This document shows positions 7,257-15,079 of a stretch of 30,948 nucleotides of DNA, in pieces. A program made the translations under genes and the position numbers. Location of the stretch: assembly GCA_964628515.1 (NCBI GenBank), contig CAZVNZ010000033.1, positions 1 through 30,948 on the forward strand, given 5' to 3'. Below the pieces are notes generated by a model. The model worked only from the letters and a program-made list of their open reading frames with translations. It had not been told where the DNA came from and did no database searches. The DNA is from CAZVNZ01 sp964628515. GTDB lineage: Bacteria > Bacillota > Clostridia > Christensenellales > Christensenellaceae. Each line of letters opens with the position of its first letter. Within the stretch, counting starts at the first letter, position 1.

Positions 7257-7928
7257 TTACCTACAAATGTAAAACAGTATTGCTAAAAAGTGGAAAAAAG
7301 AGCCTATAAGCACGAATATATGAAACACGTTATGGGCGTATTTTTTCTTTTTGCCCACTCCGTACAGTACCGAGCCCACCGTAAAAAATATGCCTCCCCA
7401 CAAAATTAGGCTAAAGCCTCCCCAAGTTAGTGCTCGCATTGCATCACCATAAAAAAGCACTATCAGCCAACCCATTATTATGTAGCATATCATCTCTAAT
7501 TTGCGATATTTATGTAAATCTATTGCCGTAAATGTAAGCGCTACTGCGGCAAGCCCCCATTCTATGCCGAAAATTACCCATGCTATTGTGGGGTTTACAG
7601 TTATTATTGCGCCCAAAGCAAGCATGGTGTATGTGCCTGCTATTAATATATAAATTGCGCAATGGTCTAAAATTTGCAGTACTTTTTTTGCCGTTTTGTG
7701 CTTTAAACCGTGGTATATGCTGGAGATGGTATACAGCACTATCATAGATGCGCCGTAAATTGCGCAAGGCGGTATTGCGTAGCTTTTACCCGTATTATTA
7801 AGTGCCACCTCGCATAACACCAACGCCACTATGCCAAGCGCCGTGCCTGTTATGTGGGACACCATATTAAATATTTCTTCCCCTCGACTGTAATTTGGAA
7901 GCACTCTATCTGCAAGACTTGTACGCAT
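7257..7928 (-). CDS. Hemolysin III / PAQR-family membrane protein
   Basis: A 223-aa, seven-helix protein of the HlyIII/YqfA family, related to adiponectin receptors. The likely metal ligands are visible: SSIYHGL (Ser69, His73), LDHCAIY (Asp88) and a C-terminal HNVFH (His199 and His203). The GEEIFNMVSHITG start is typical. Bacterial members have been linked to membrane fluidity and lipid homeostasis; the role here is inferred. AAGGGGGATGA gives a strong ribosome site. A possible extended -10 (TGATATAAT on the minus strand, 7966-7974) lies upstream but has no good -35. Confidence 0.88.
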   Translation of the reverse strand: MRTSLADRVLPNYSRGEEIFNMVSHITGTALGIVALVLCEVALNNTGKSYAIPPCAIYGASMIVLYTISSIYHGLKHKTAKKVLQILDHCAIYILIAGTYTMLALGAIITVNPTIAWVIFGIEWGLAAVALTFTAIDLHKYRKLEMICYIIMGWLIVLFYGDAMRALTWGGFSLILWGGIFFTVGSVLYGVGKKKKYAHNVFHIFVLIGSFFHFLAILFYICR

Positions 7929-7974
7929 AACTCATCCCCCTTTGGCTTTGTTTTTTTATTATATCATTATATCA

Positions 7975-8036
7975 TACTTAATAATCTTTTTGTTGAAAAA
8001 GTATGCACATATGGTATAATTAAATATTATTGTAAC
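7975..8036 (+). promoter_or_regulatory. 62-bp duplicated promoter block, copy 1
   Basis: Identical base for base to 8954-9015. It holds TTGAAA (7993-7998), a 16-base spacer and TATAAT (8015-8020) preceded by TGG. It drives the interrupted membrane protein gene that starts at 8142, with a leader of about 115 bases. The leader can form AAGTCCCC / GGGG...ACTT around 8068-8095. Homology between the two upstream regions weakens after the block. Confidence 0.8.
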
Positions 8037-8141
8037 ACTTTATAAAAAAGGGTTTGTAAAAGTTGAAAGTCCCCTTGTATTGGGGGAAAAACTTATTTTT
8101 GCAAGTCTCTTCCAACAACTATAACTATGGAGGTACTCAAT

Positions 8142-8894
8142 ATGTATGTCTTTTTTGCTAATTGGCTTTTATTTCAAATAAATAATTATTATTCATCAGT
8201 TTTATAAGCTCCATCAATTTCATCAATAATATCAATGGCTATTATATCATTATTGCTTATTGTTGGTACTACCGTAGTTTTTGTGCTAAACATAAAGGGC
8301 TTAAATGTAATTGCCAAACGATTGAATATAAATAAGCCTTGGCTTGCATATATTCCTGTGGCAAACTGCTTTACTATTGGGAGAATCGGAGAAGAGGTTA
8401 CAAAGAATTACGAGCGCAAGCCCAAAAAATATGCTTTACTCCTGTTATGCTTATTTATAATACTAAAAGTTATAAAATCCATCTCCATTTTTTATGTGAT
8501 GTATTATACAGTTAATCTCTCACAATTTAATCCGCTTAATTATTACTACTTTACAATTTGGATTAATATTTTTAGTATAGGCTTTACGGTGGTTTATTTT
8601 GTATTATTTTGTATTGTTTTATTCAAGCTTTATAAATATGTAACAGCCCATTATGTGCTGTTTACCGTACTTTCTGTACTCTTTGGATTAGCGCCCTTCT
8701 TTATTTTCTTTTTACGAAACTCCGAAAACGAAAAATTAGTGCATAAAAGCAATCAAGCACTTGAAAACGGGGAAGAAAGTGCACCAACCAATCCGTCTGC
8801 ACCGCCTAATCAACAGCCTTTTGCCCCACAGGTGACCACTTCTCAAAATCATGAAGAAAATAAGAAAACTACCGGGGATACACAAGATTCCTAA
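8142..8894 (+). pseudogene. Membrane protein paralog interrupted by an in-frame stop
   Basis: Related to the intact gene at 9115-9984: both share KGLNVIAKRLN / FGLFKIAKRLN, GRIGEEVT and LFGLAPFF.FFLRN. The ATG at 8142 has a proper GGAGG site, placed like that of the paralog, but the frame reads 21 codons and stops at TAA 8205-8207. The same frame then continues to 8894. An ATG at 8235 (219 aa) can reopen it but has no ribosome site. The distance from the first ATG to AKRLN is 57 codons here and 54 in the paralog, so the stop is probably a nonsense mutation. Re-initiation 27 bases after the stop is possible. Four hydrophobic segments and a Pro/Gln-containing tail. Function unknown. Confidence 0.7.
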
Positions 8895-8953
8895 AATACC
8901 GAATAAGGTTTACCTAATTGTTTACCGTAGCTATTGTGCGTTTGCTTAATATT

Positions 8954-9015
8954 TACTTAATAATCTTTTTGTTGAAAAAGTATGCACATATGGTATAATT
9001 AAATATTATTGTAAC
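8954..9015 (+). promoter_or_regulatory. 62-bp duplicated promoter block, copy 2
   Basis: Exact copy of 7975-8036. TTGAAA at 8972-8977, 16-base spacer, TATAAT at 8994-8999 with TGG in front. The roughly 100-base leader that follows can fold: ATGTGG (9040-9045) against CCCACAT (9090-9096), with inner pairing between GCTTATAT and ATATAAG. It drives the QP-rich membrane protein at 9115. Confidence 0.8.
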
Positions 9016-9114
9016 TTTTCTAAAAAAGAAGGGTTGCTTATGTGGTAAAGTTGCTTATATCTATGGAAAAACCCTATATATAAGTAGCATTGCCCACATT
9101 TTGGAGGTATTTTT

Positions 9115-9984
9115 ATGAGCTACGATTACTTTGACTTCTTTGATTCTCTATACTACGGCAATTCGCCGGGGTATTTTCCCAACTTTTTGATTTCTGTGCT
9201 AATTACAATTTTAACGATAGTAATCATTGTTGCGGTTGCTTTGTATTTGCTAAACGCATTTGGACTGTTTAAAATTGCTAAACGGTTAAATGTGGAAAAT
9301 ACTTGGCTCTCTTTTATCCCCATTGCTAATGCTTATGTTTTGGGCAGAATAGGGGAGGAGGTTACAGCTAAATACGAGCATAACCCAAAAAAATACGCCA
9401 TAATTTTACTGTGTTTAAGTGTGGCAAGTGTTGTTATGGGAATTATTGCCACAACCTTTTCTCTAAATATACTTACCGCATCCGCTTTTGGCGGTTTTAT
9501 AAATCCTTTTACGGTAATAACTTCTGGAATGGCAATATGTATTATCGGTGTGATTATTTCCGTAGTTTATGCGGTATTTTTCTACATAGCATTATACAAG
9601 CTGTATAAATTCCTTTCCTCTTCTTGTGTACTGTTTTTAGTGCTTTCCATACTCTTTGGTTTAGCCCCCTTCTTTGTTTTCTTCCTGAGAAACTCAACAA
9701 ACAAAGAATTTGTTGGAGGCAACGGCGGCGGTCAGCCAAACGGACAGTTTTACCAACAGCCAATGGGTCAGCCAAACGGTCAGTTTTACCAACAGCAGGG
9801 TCAGCCTATGGGGCAACCCACGGCACAACCTATGGGGCAACCCACCGAGCAACCGCCTACGGCACAACCCCAAGGGCAGCCCACCGAGCAACCTGTATCT
9901 AACGGAGAGGAAATATCACCCGAAGGGGTGGCGCAAAACACCCAACCCCCTCAAACTACTAACGAAAATAAAGAGTTGATATGA
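9115..9984 (+). CDS. Membrane protein with Gln/Pro-rich C-terminal repeats, unknown function
   Basis: 289 aa. The N-terminus is rich in Tyr/Phe/Asp (MSYDYFDFFDSLYYG), then a hydrophobic helix (FLISVLITILTIVIIVAVALYLL), the conserved block FKIAKRLNVENTWLSFIPIANAYVLGRIGEEV, two or three more helices, and LFGLAPFFVFFLRN. From about residue 200 the tail is low-complexity: QPNGQFYQQ twice, then many QPMGQPT/QPTEQP units, ending acidic. It resembles uncharacterised clostridial four-helix proteins with a WLSFIPIAN-type motif. The tail is probably outside the membrane and may be a flexible linker or interaction tract. GGAGG lies 8 bases before the ATG. Paralog of the broken gene upstream. Confidence 0.8.
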   Translation: MSYDYFDFFDSLYYGNSPGYFPNFLISVLITILTIVIIVAVALYLLNAFGLFKIAKRLNVENTWLSFIPIANAYVLGRIGEEVTAKYEHNPKKYAIILLCLSVASVVMGIIATTFSLNILTASAFGGFINPFTVITSGMAICIIGVIISVVYAVFFYIALYKLYKFLSSSCVLFLVLSILFGLAPFFVFFLRNSTNKEFVGGNGGGQPNGQFYQQPMGQPNGQFYQQQGQPMGQPTAQPMGQPTEQPPTAQPQGQPTEQPVSNGEEISPEGVAQNTQPPQTTNENKELI

Positions 9985-10004
9985 CGGTATCAAATCAACC
10001 CCCC

Positions 10005-10081
10005 TGCCGAGCGGGCAAAAAACGTAAATATTTTAAGAAAGATATGTGCGGACATTGCGTGTGCCGCATGGCACTGATATG
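10005..10081 (+). repeat. Start-site hairpin cassette, copy 2 (upstream of argS)
   Basis: Second copy of the 2352-2430 cassette. Hairpin TGCC-gagcg-GGCA at 10005-10017, A-rich stretch, then the main hairpin at 10046-10069. Compared with copy 1 the main hairpin has two C-to-T changes, and both keep pairing as G-U wobbles. In the frame that starts at GTG 10046 both changes are silent, so MRTLRVPHGT is preserved. The ribosome-site part differs: AAGAAAGAT replaces AAGGGAGGAT. A second frame through the element (ATG 9981 to TGA 10080-10082) encodes a 33-aa peptide containing CGHCVCR and overlaps the argS ATG. Confidence 0.8.
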
Positions 10082-11779
10082 ATAATATACAAACAAAAAT
10101 TAGCAACCGAGCTACTACCCCTAATAAACAACGGCGATGGTGGCAATTTACAGGAAATTTTAGATATTTTGGAGTCTCCCCCCGAGGAAAACATGGGGGA
10201 TATTTGCTTGCCTTGCTTTAAGCTGGCAAAACAATTAAGAAAAGCGCCCCCACAAATAGCCCTTGATTTACAAGACAAGCTAACGGGCAAACTAACGGAA
10301 TACTTTGAAAAAACCGAGGTAGCCGGAGGGTATCTTAACTTTTTTTACAACAGACAAAGCTATATTAAGGATGTACTAAACCTTGCAAGTGGGGAAAACT
10401 ACGGTAGCAGTAAAATAGGAGAGGGCAAAACGGTGGTTATAGACTACTCCTCCATAAACATTGCTAAGCCCTTTCATATAGGGCATCTGTCCTCTACAGC
10501 CATTGGCGGTGCGCTGTGCAACCTCTACAAGTATTTGGGCTACACCACGGTGGGGGTAAATCACTTAGGGGATTGGGGCACGCAGTTTGGCAAACTTATT
10601 TACGCCTATAAAGCATGGGGCAGTAAGGAGGAAATAGAAAAAGACTCCATAAATGCCATGCTTAAACTGTATGTCAAGTTTCACGACGAGGCAGAAAAGG
10701 ACGACACCCTAAACGAAGAGGCACGCAAATGGTTTAAACGCATAGAAGATAAAGACGAGGAAGCTTTAGAGATATTTAGCTGGTTTTCCAAGCTAACGCT
10801 AAAGGAAGCCAAGCGAGTATACGAGATTTTAGGCATAGAGTTTGATTATTACACAGGGGAGAGTTTTTATAACGATAAAATCCCTGCAATAATAGAGGAG
10901 CTTAAGGCAAAAAATCTTTTGGAGGAAAGCGAGGGTGCTTTTGTAGTAAAGTTAGACGAATACGAATTACCCCCTGCAATTATACTAAAATCGGACGGCA
11001 CTACACTATATGCCACAAGAGATTTAGCCGCCGCCAAGTACAGACACGAAACCTTTGATTTTTACAAGTGCTTATACGTAGTTGCCTATCAGCAAAGTCT
11101 GCATTTTCAGCAGGTGTTTAAGGTGGAGGAAAAACTGGGTAACCATTGGGATATGGAGCATATAGCCTTTGGCATGGTTTCTTTAGCGGATGGCACAATG
11201 TCTACACGCAAAGGCAAAATTGTGTTGCTGGAGGACGTACTAAACAGTGCGGTGGAAAAAACAAGAGGCATAATAGAGGAAAAAAATCCGCAGTTGGAAA
11301 ATAAGGAGCAGGTAGCAAAAGATGTGGGTGTAGGTGCGGTAATTTACTCCACCCTTAGCCAAAACAGAATTAAAGATATTGTATTTTCCTTCGATAAGGT
11401 GCTAAACTTTGACGGACAAACAGGCCCTTACGTGCAGTATTGCCACGCAAGATGTTGTGCGGTTATAGACAAGCACACAAAAAATGAGGAAAGTACCGAC
11501 TACACCGCCATAGACAACAAAGAAGGCTTTTCTTTAATAAAACAAATAGCCCAATTTGGAGAGGTGCTACTTGATGCGGTGGATAAAAACGAGCCCTTTT
11601 ACCTGACACGCTACATTACAAACCTTGCCCAAGCCTTCAATAAATATTATTTTGAGCACAGAATAGTAACGGAGGACAGACAGGCAACCAACTCAAGAAT
11701 AGCGCTAACCACAGCGGTGAGAGACATAATAAAGCGTGGGCTTAACCTACTTTTAATTAACGCACCACGCAAAATGTAG
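10079..11779 (+). CDS. argS: Arginyl-tRNA synthetase
   Basis: Class I synthetase that charges tRNA-Arg. 566 aa from ATG 10079. HIGH motif at 133-136 (PFHIGHLSS), KMSKS counterpart MSTRKGK at 374-380, the N-terminal Add-1 domain, and the C-terminal DALR anticodon-binding domain ending in LNLLLINAPRKM. I chose ATG 10079 because the upstream in-frame GTG (10046) lies in a repeated cassette whose ten residues also precede the unrelated RfbB. That ATG has no clear Shine-Dalgarno sequence close by, so initiation may depend on the hairpin or on coupling to the overlapping small ORF. Followed by serS and pepF. Confidence 0.96.
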   Translation: MIIYKQKLATELLPLINNGDGGNLQEILDILESPPEENMGDICLPCFKLAKQLRKAPPQIALDLQDKLTGKLTEYFEKTEVAGGYLNFFYNRQSYIKDVLNLASGENYGSSKIGEGKTVVIDYSSINIAKPFHIGHLSSTAIGGALCNLYKYLGYTTVGVNHLGDWGTQFGKLIYAYKAWGSKEEIEKDSINAMLKLYVKFHDEAEKDDTLNEEARKWFKRIEDKDEEALEIFSWFSKLTLKEAKRVYEILGIEFDYYTGESFYNDKIPAIIEELKAKNLLEESEGAFVVKLDEYELPPAIILKSDGTTLYATRDLAAAKYRHETFDFYKCLYVVAYQQSLHFQQVFKVEEKLGNHWDMEHIAFGMVSLADGTMSTRKGKIVLLEDVLNSAVEKTRGIIEEKNPQLENKEQVAKDVGVGAVIYSTLSQNRIKDIVFSFDKVLNFDGQTGPYVQYCHARCCAVIDKHTKNEESTDYTAIDNKEGFSLIKQIAQFGEVLLDAVDKNEPFYLTRYITNLAQAFNKYYFEHRIVTEDRQATNSRIALTTAVRDIIKRGLNLLLINAPRKM

Positions 11780-11795
11780 ATTAAAGCAACCGCAA

Positions 11796-11847
11796 TGCCA
11801 AACGGGCACAAAACGTAAATGTTTCGGAAGGATTTACACAAATTATG
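11796..11847 (+). repeat. Partial start-site cassette upstream of serS
   Basis: TGCC-aaacg-GGCA (11796-11808) followed by an A-rich stretch and GGAAGGATTTACACA matches the first half of the cassettes at 2352 and 10005, but the large GC-rich hairpin is missing. A normal ribosome site (GGAAGGA) then serves ATG 11845. It could be a degenerate or truncated copy, or the ancestral form without the hairpin. Confidence 0.55.
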
Positions 11848-13125
11848 CTGGATTTAAGAATACTTAGAGATAACTTTAAAATAATAGCGGACGCCATAAG
11901 CAAAAGGGGTAAAGAGCAACCCATGCAAGCAATGGAAGATGCGGTAGATTTAGACAAACAAAAGCGAGAGCTTCTTGTACAAGTAGAGGCGCTAAAAGCA
12001 AAGCGCAACAAAGTTTCCAAAGAAATACCGGCCTTAAAAAAGCAAGGCTTTAATTGTGATGATTTATTAAGAGAGATGAAGGAGTTATCCGACACCACCA
12101 AGGATTTGGATTTAAAAATCATACAAATAGATGAGGAGCTTAAAAAGCGTATGCTAAGCATACCCAACACCCCTCACGAAAGTGTTCCCAAAGGTGCAGA
12201 CGATGCAAACAACCAATTTGTAAGAGAGTTTATGCAACCTACACAATTTGATTTCGAGCCAAAGTCTCATTGGGATTTAGGGGCAGACTTAGGTATTTTG
12301 GATTTTGAAACGGGGGCAAAGGTAACGGGCACACGGTTTTCCTTTTACTACGGTATGGGGGCAAAGTTAGAGCGTAGTGTTATTAACTTTATGCTAAACA
12401 CCCATACGGAGTTGTTTGGGTTTAAAGAGGTACTACCCCCCTTTATTGCCAACGAGGCATCCATGACAGGCACGGGGCAGTTACCTAAATTTGCGGAGGA
12501 TATGTACAAATTAGAGGGTTTGGACTACTACCTAATACCCACCGCCGAAGTACCCCTAACCAATATATACAGAGACAGCATTTTAGAAGAGGAGGCACTC
12601 CCCCAAAAATTTGTTGCCTACACCCCTTGCTTTAGGGCAGAGGCAGGAAGTGCCGGCAGAGACACTAAGGGGCTTATACGTCAACATCAGTTTAATAAGG
12701 TGGAGCTTGTAAAGTTTGCCACTCCCGAAAACTCTTACGACGAATTAGAAACTCTGCTTGCAAGTGCGGAAAAAATATTGCAGTTACTAAAAATACCATA
12801 CAGAGTGGTGCTTTTATGCGGTGGCGATTTAGGCTTTGCCTCCGCAAAAACTTACGATATAGAAGTGTGGATGCCAAGCTACAACAGGTTTGTGGAAATC
12901 TCCTCTTGTTCTAACTACGAGGATTTCCAAGCAAGACGGGCAAACATACGGTACAGAGACAAAAACAAAAAGCTAAACTTTGTACACACCCTAAACGGTA
13001 GCGGACTGGCGGTAGGCAGAACGGTGGCGGCAATTATGGAAAACTATCAGCAAAAGGACGGCTCTATACTTATACCCGAGGAATTACAGGTGTATATGTT
13101 AGGCAGAGGCGTAATTACCAAATAA
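11845..13125 (+). CDS. serS: Seryl-tRNA synthetase
   Basis: Class II synthetase for tRNA-Ser, 426 aa, standard length. The N-terminal long coiled-coil arm (about residues 27-105) binds the tRNA extra arm. Motif 2 (CFRAEAGSAGRDTKGLIRQHQF, about 262-283) and motif 3 (GSGLAVGRTVAAIMEN, about 385-400) form the active site, with the serine-specific TAEVPLTN and SSCSNYEDFQARR. Preceded by GGAAGGA. It is 65 bp after argS and 23 bp before pepF. No T-box leader is seen upstream. Confidence 0.97.
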   Translation: MLDLRILRDNFKIIADAISKRGKEQPMQAMEDAVDLDKQKRELLVQVEALKAKRNKVSKEIPALKKQGFNCDDLLREMKELSDTTKDLDLKIIQIDEELKKRMLSIPNTPHESVPKGADDANNQFVREFMQPTQFDFEPKSHWDLGADLGILDFETGAKVTGTRFSFYYGMGAKLERSVINFMLNTHTELFGFKEVLPPFIANEASMTGTGQLPKFAEDMYKLEGLDYYLIPTAEVPLTNIYRDSILEEEALPQKFVAYTPCFRAEAGSAGRDTKGLIRQHQFNKVELVKFATPENSYDELETLLASAEKILQLLKIPYRVVLLCGGDLGFASAKTYDIEVWMPSYNRFVEISSCSNYEDFQARRANIRYRDKNKKLNFVHTLNGSGLAVGRTVAAIMENYQQKDGSILIPEELQVYMLGRGVITK

Positions 13126-13148
13126 GCGGATGACTAAAGAGGTAAACT

Positions 13149-14930
13149 ATGGAAGAAAGAGCAAAAATAAACCCAAAATATAAATGGAAGTTAGAGGATA
13201 TTTATAAAACCGATAAAGATTTCGAGCAGGATTTTATAAAGTTAGAAGAACTTACCAAGCAAATTCCCCAAATAAAAGAAAAACTTACCAAAAGCGGTAA
13301 GGATTTATACCAATGCTTAAAGCAGATGGAGGAAATGGAGCATATTGCCTCTAACCTATACGTGTACGCACGTATGCGTAAGGACGAGGACAACACCATT
13401 GCCAAATCTCAAGAAATGGCGGAAAGAGCCATGGCTTGTAATATAAAGCTATCGGGAGCGTTATCCTTTGTAAGCCCTATGCTACTCACTTTAAAAAGCG
13501 AAACCATAGAGGAATACATTGCAAAAGAAAAAGGCTTGCAGGAGTACGATTTTATGCTAAGGCATTTAATAAGGGGCAAAAAACACGTGCTTAGCGCAAA
13601 GGAAGAAAAACTGATGTCTATGAGTGCGGAGATTTCTTCTGCACCCAAAGATGTTTTTAATATGCTAAACAACGCAGATTTAGTGTTTGGCAGTATAAAG
13701 GACGAAAAGGGCGCAAGGGTAAATTTAACCCACGGTAGCTACATTGTGCAAATGCAAAACGAAAACAGAGAGGTTAGAAAACGAGCCTACAACACCTTTT
13801 ACAAGGCGTTTAAAAGCCATGCAAACACCATTGCCACCACCTATTTTGCAAGCGTAAAAAAGGACTGCTTTTATGCAAAGGCACGTAAATACAAAAGTGC
13901 AATAACAAAAGCACTTTTTTCCGATAACGTACCCGAGAGCCTTTATAATAACCTAATTAAAACAGTTCATAAAAATTTGGATACCATGTACGAGTATCTA
14001 AATATAAGAAAGGAAAAGCTAAATTTAAACAAGTTAGCCATGTACGATATTTACACCCCCCTTGTTTTTGGTGTGGATGCAAAATACCCCTACGATAAAG
14101 CCATGGATATGGTAACGGAGGGGCTTTGCGTGCTTGGGAGCGAATACACAAGCCTGCTTAAAGCCTCAAGAAAGGACGGCTGGATAGACGTTTACGAAAC
14201 TAAGGCAAAAACTTCGGGTGCATACTCTTGGGGAGTTTACGGCGTACACCCCTATGTGCTGTTAAATCACAGAGAGGATTTAGACAGCGTGTTTACCATA
14301 GCCCACGAGCTTGGGCATGCCATGCACACTTATTTTTCCAACAAAAGCAACTGCGAGGCAAAGGCAGGGTACACCATTTTTGTGGCAGAGGTAGCATCAA
14401 CGGTAAACGAAATACTCCTTACCCATTATTTACTTAACACCATAAAAGACAAGGCACAAAAAAAATACATACTAAACCACTACTTAGACCAATTTAGAAC
14501 AACGGTACACAGGCAAACCATGTTTGCGGAGTTTGAGCAAAAGACCCACGCAACCTGGGAGGAGGGCACCCCCCTTACAAAAGAGCTTTTGTGCGAAATG
14601 TACGGCAGTCTAAACGCAAAATACTACGGCAAGGACGTAACCTCAGACAACACCATTACCTACGAATGGGCAAGGATACCCCATTTTTATAATGCCTTTT
14701 ACGTGTATAAATACGCAACCGGTTTTTCCTGTGCGGTGCAAATTGCAACGGATATTTTAAACGGCAAAAAGGATGCGGTTAAAAACTACATCAGTTTTTT
14801 AAGTGCCGGCGGTACAGACTACCCCTTAGAGCTGTTAAAAATAGCAAATGTAAGGTTAGAAACGGGAGAGCCTGTAAATATATGTATGCAGGAGTTTAAA
14901 AGGGCACTTGGGGAGTTTTCCGAGATTTAG
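13149..14930 (+). CDS. pepF: Oligoendopeptidase F (M3 metallopeptidase)
   Basis: Cytosolic zinc peptidase that trims oligopeptides. 593 aa, usual length. HELGH at 386-390 gives two zinc ligands and the catalytic Glu387; Glu414 in FVAEVASTVNE is the third ligand. The N-terminal helical domain (residues 1 to about 200) is the PepF oligomerisation/substrate-cap region. The last part, YKYATGFSCAVQIA...FLSAGGTDYPLELL, is characteristic. AGAGGT precedes the ATG. Likely co-transcribed with serS. No signal peptide. Confidence 0.96.
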   Translation: MEERAKINPKYKWKLEDIYKTDKDFEQDFIKLEELTKQIPQIKEKLTKSGKDLYQCLKQMEEMEHIASNLYVYARMRKDEDNTIAKSQEMAERAMACNIKLSGALSFVSPMLLTLKSETIEEYIAKEKGLQEYDFMLRHLIRGKKHVLSAKEEKLMSMSAEISSAPKDVFNMLNNADLVFGSIKDEKGARVNLTHGSYIVQMQNENREVRKRAYNTFYKAFKSHANTIATTYFASVKKDCFYAKARKYKSAITKALFSDNVPESLYNNLIKTVHKNLDTMYEYLNIRKEKLNLNKLAMYDIYTPLVFGVDAKYPYDKAMDMVTEGLCVLGSEYTSLLKASRKDGWIDVYETKAKTSGAYSWGVYGVHPYVLLNHREDLDSVFTIAHELGHAMHTYFSNKSNCEAKAGYTIFVAEVASTVNEILLTHYLLNTIKDKAQKKYILNHYLDQFRTTVHRQTMFAEFEQKTHATWEEGTPLTKELLCEMYGSLNAKYYGKDVTSDNTITYEWARIPHFYNAFYVYKYATGFSCAVQIATDILNGKKDAVKNYISFLSAGGTDYPLELLKIANVRLETGEPVNICMQEFKRALGEFSEI

Positions 14931-14970
14931 CTTTAAAAAGGGCGGTAATACGTTTGGTTTAACCCATTTA

Positions 14971-15011
14971 TACCAAAAGCCGATACATAACTTTTGACAA
15001 AATGCTATATT
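14971..15011 (+). promoter_or_regulatory. Palindromic promoter element, locus A (sugar isomerase)
   Basis: CAAAAG (14974-14979) / CTTTTG (14991-14996) around 11 bases, then TTGACA (14994-14999), TGC (15003-15005) and TATATT (15006-15011), an extended -10. A further -10 candidate TATACT (15016-15021) lies 16 bases from TTGACA. The stretch matches, on the opposite strand, the repeats at 21947 and 30705. Here the left arm is degenerate, and the GACGC hairpin of the longer unit is absent. It points at the gene starting at 15080. Confidence 0.65.
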
Positions 15012-15079
15012 ATGATATACTTAAAAGGTATACCAAAACAGGTACGCAAACCAATAATTAACAAAACGAGGTAATAACA

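Noticed and set aside
9694..9902. Several overlapping ORFs on both strands in the Gln/Pro-rich region
   Set aside because: Low-complexity repeat DNA leaves all frames open; none has a ribosome site or a recognisable product.
9985..10078. T-box or other known riboswitch before argS and serS
   Set aside because: No T-box bulge sequence (UGGN) with antiterminator/terminator pair is visible; the leaders are too short.
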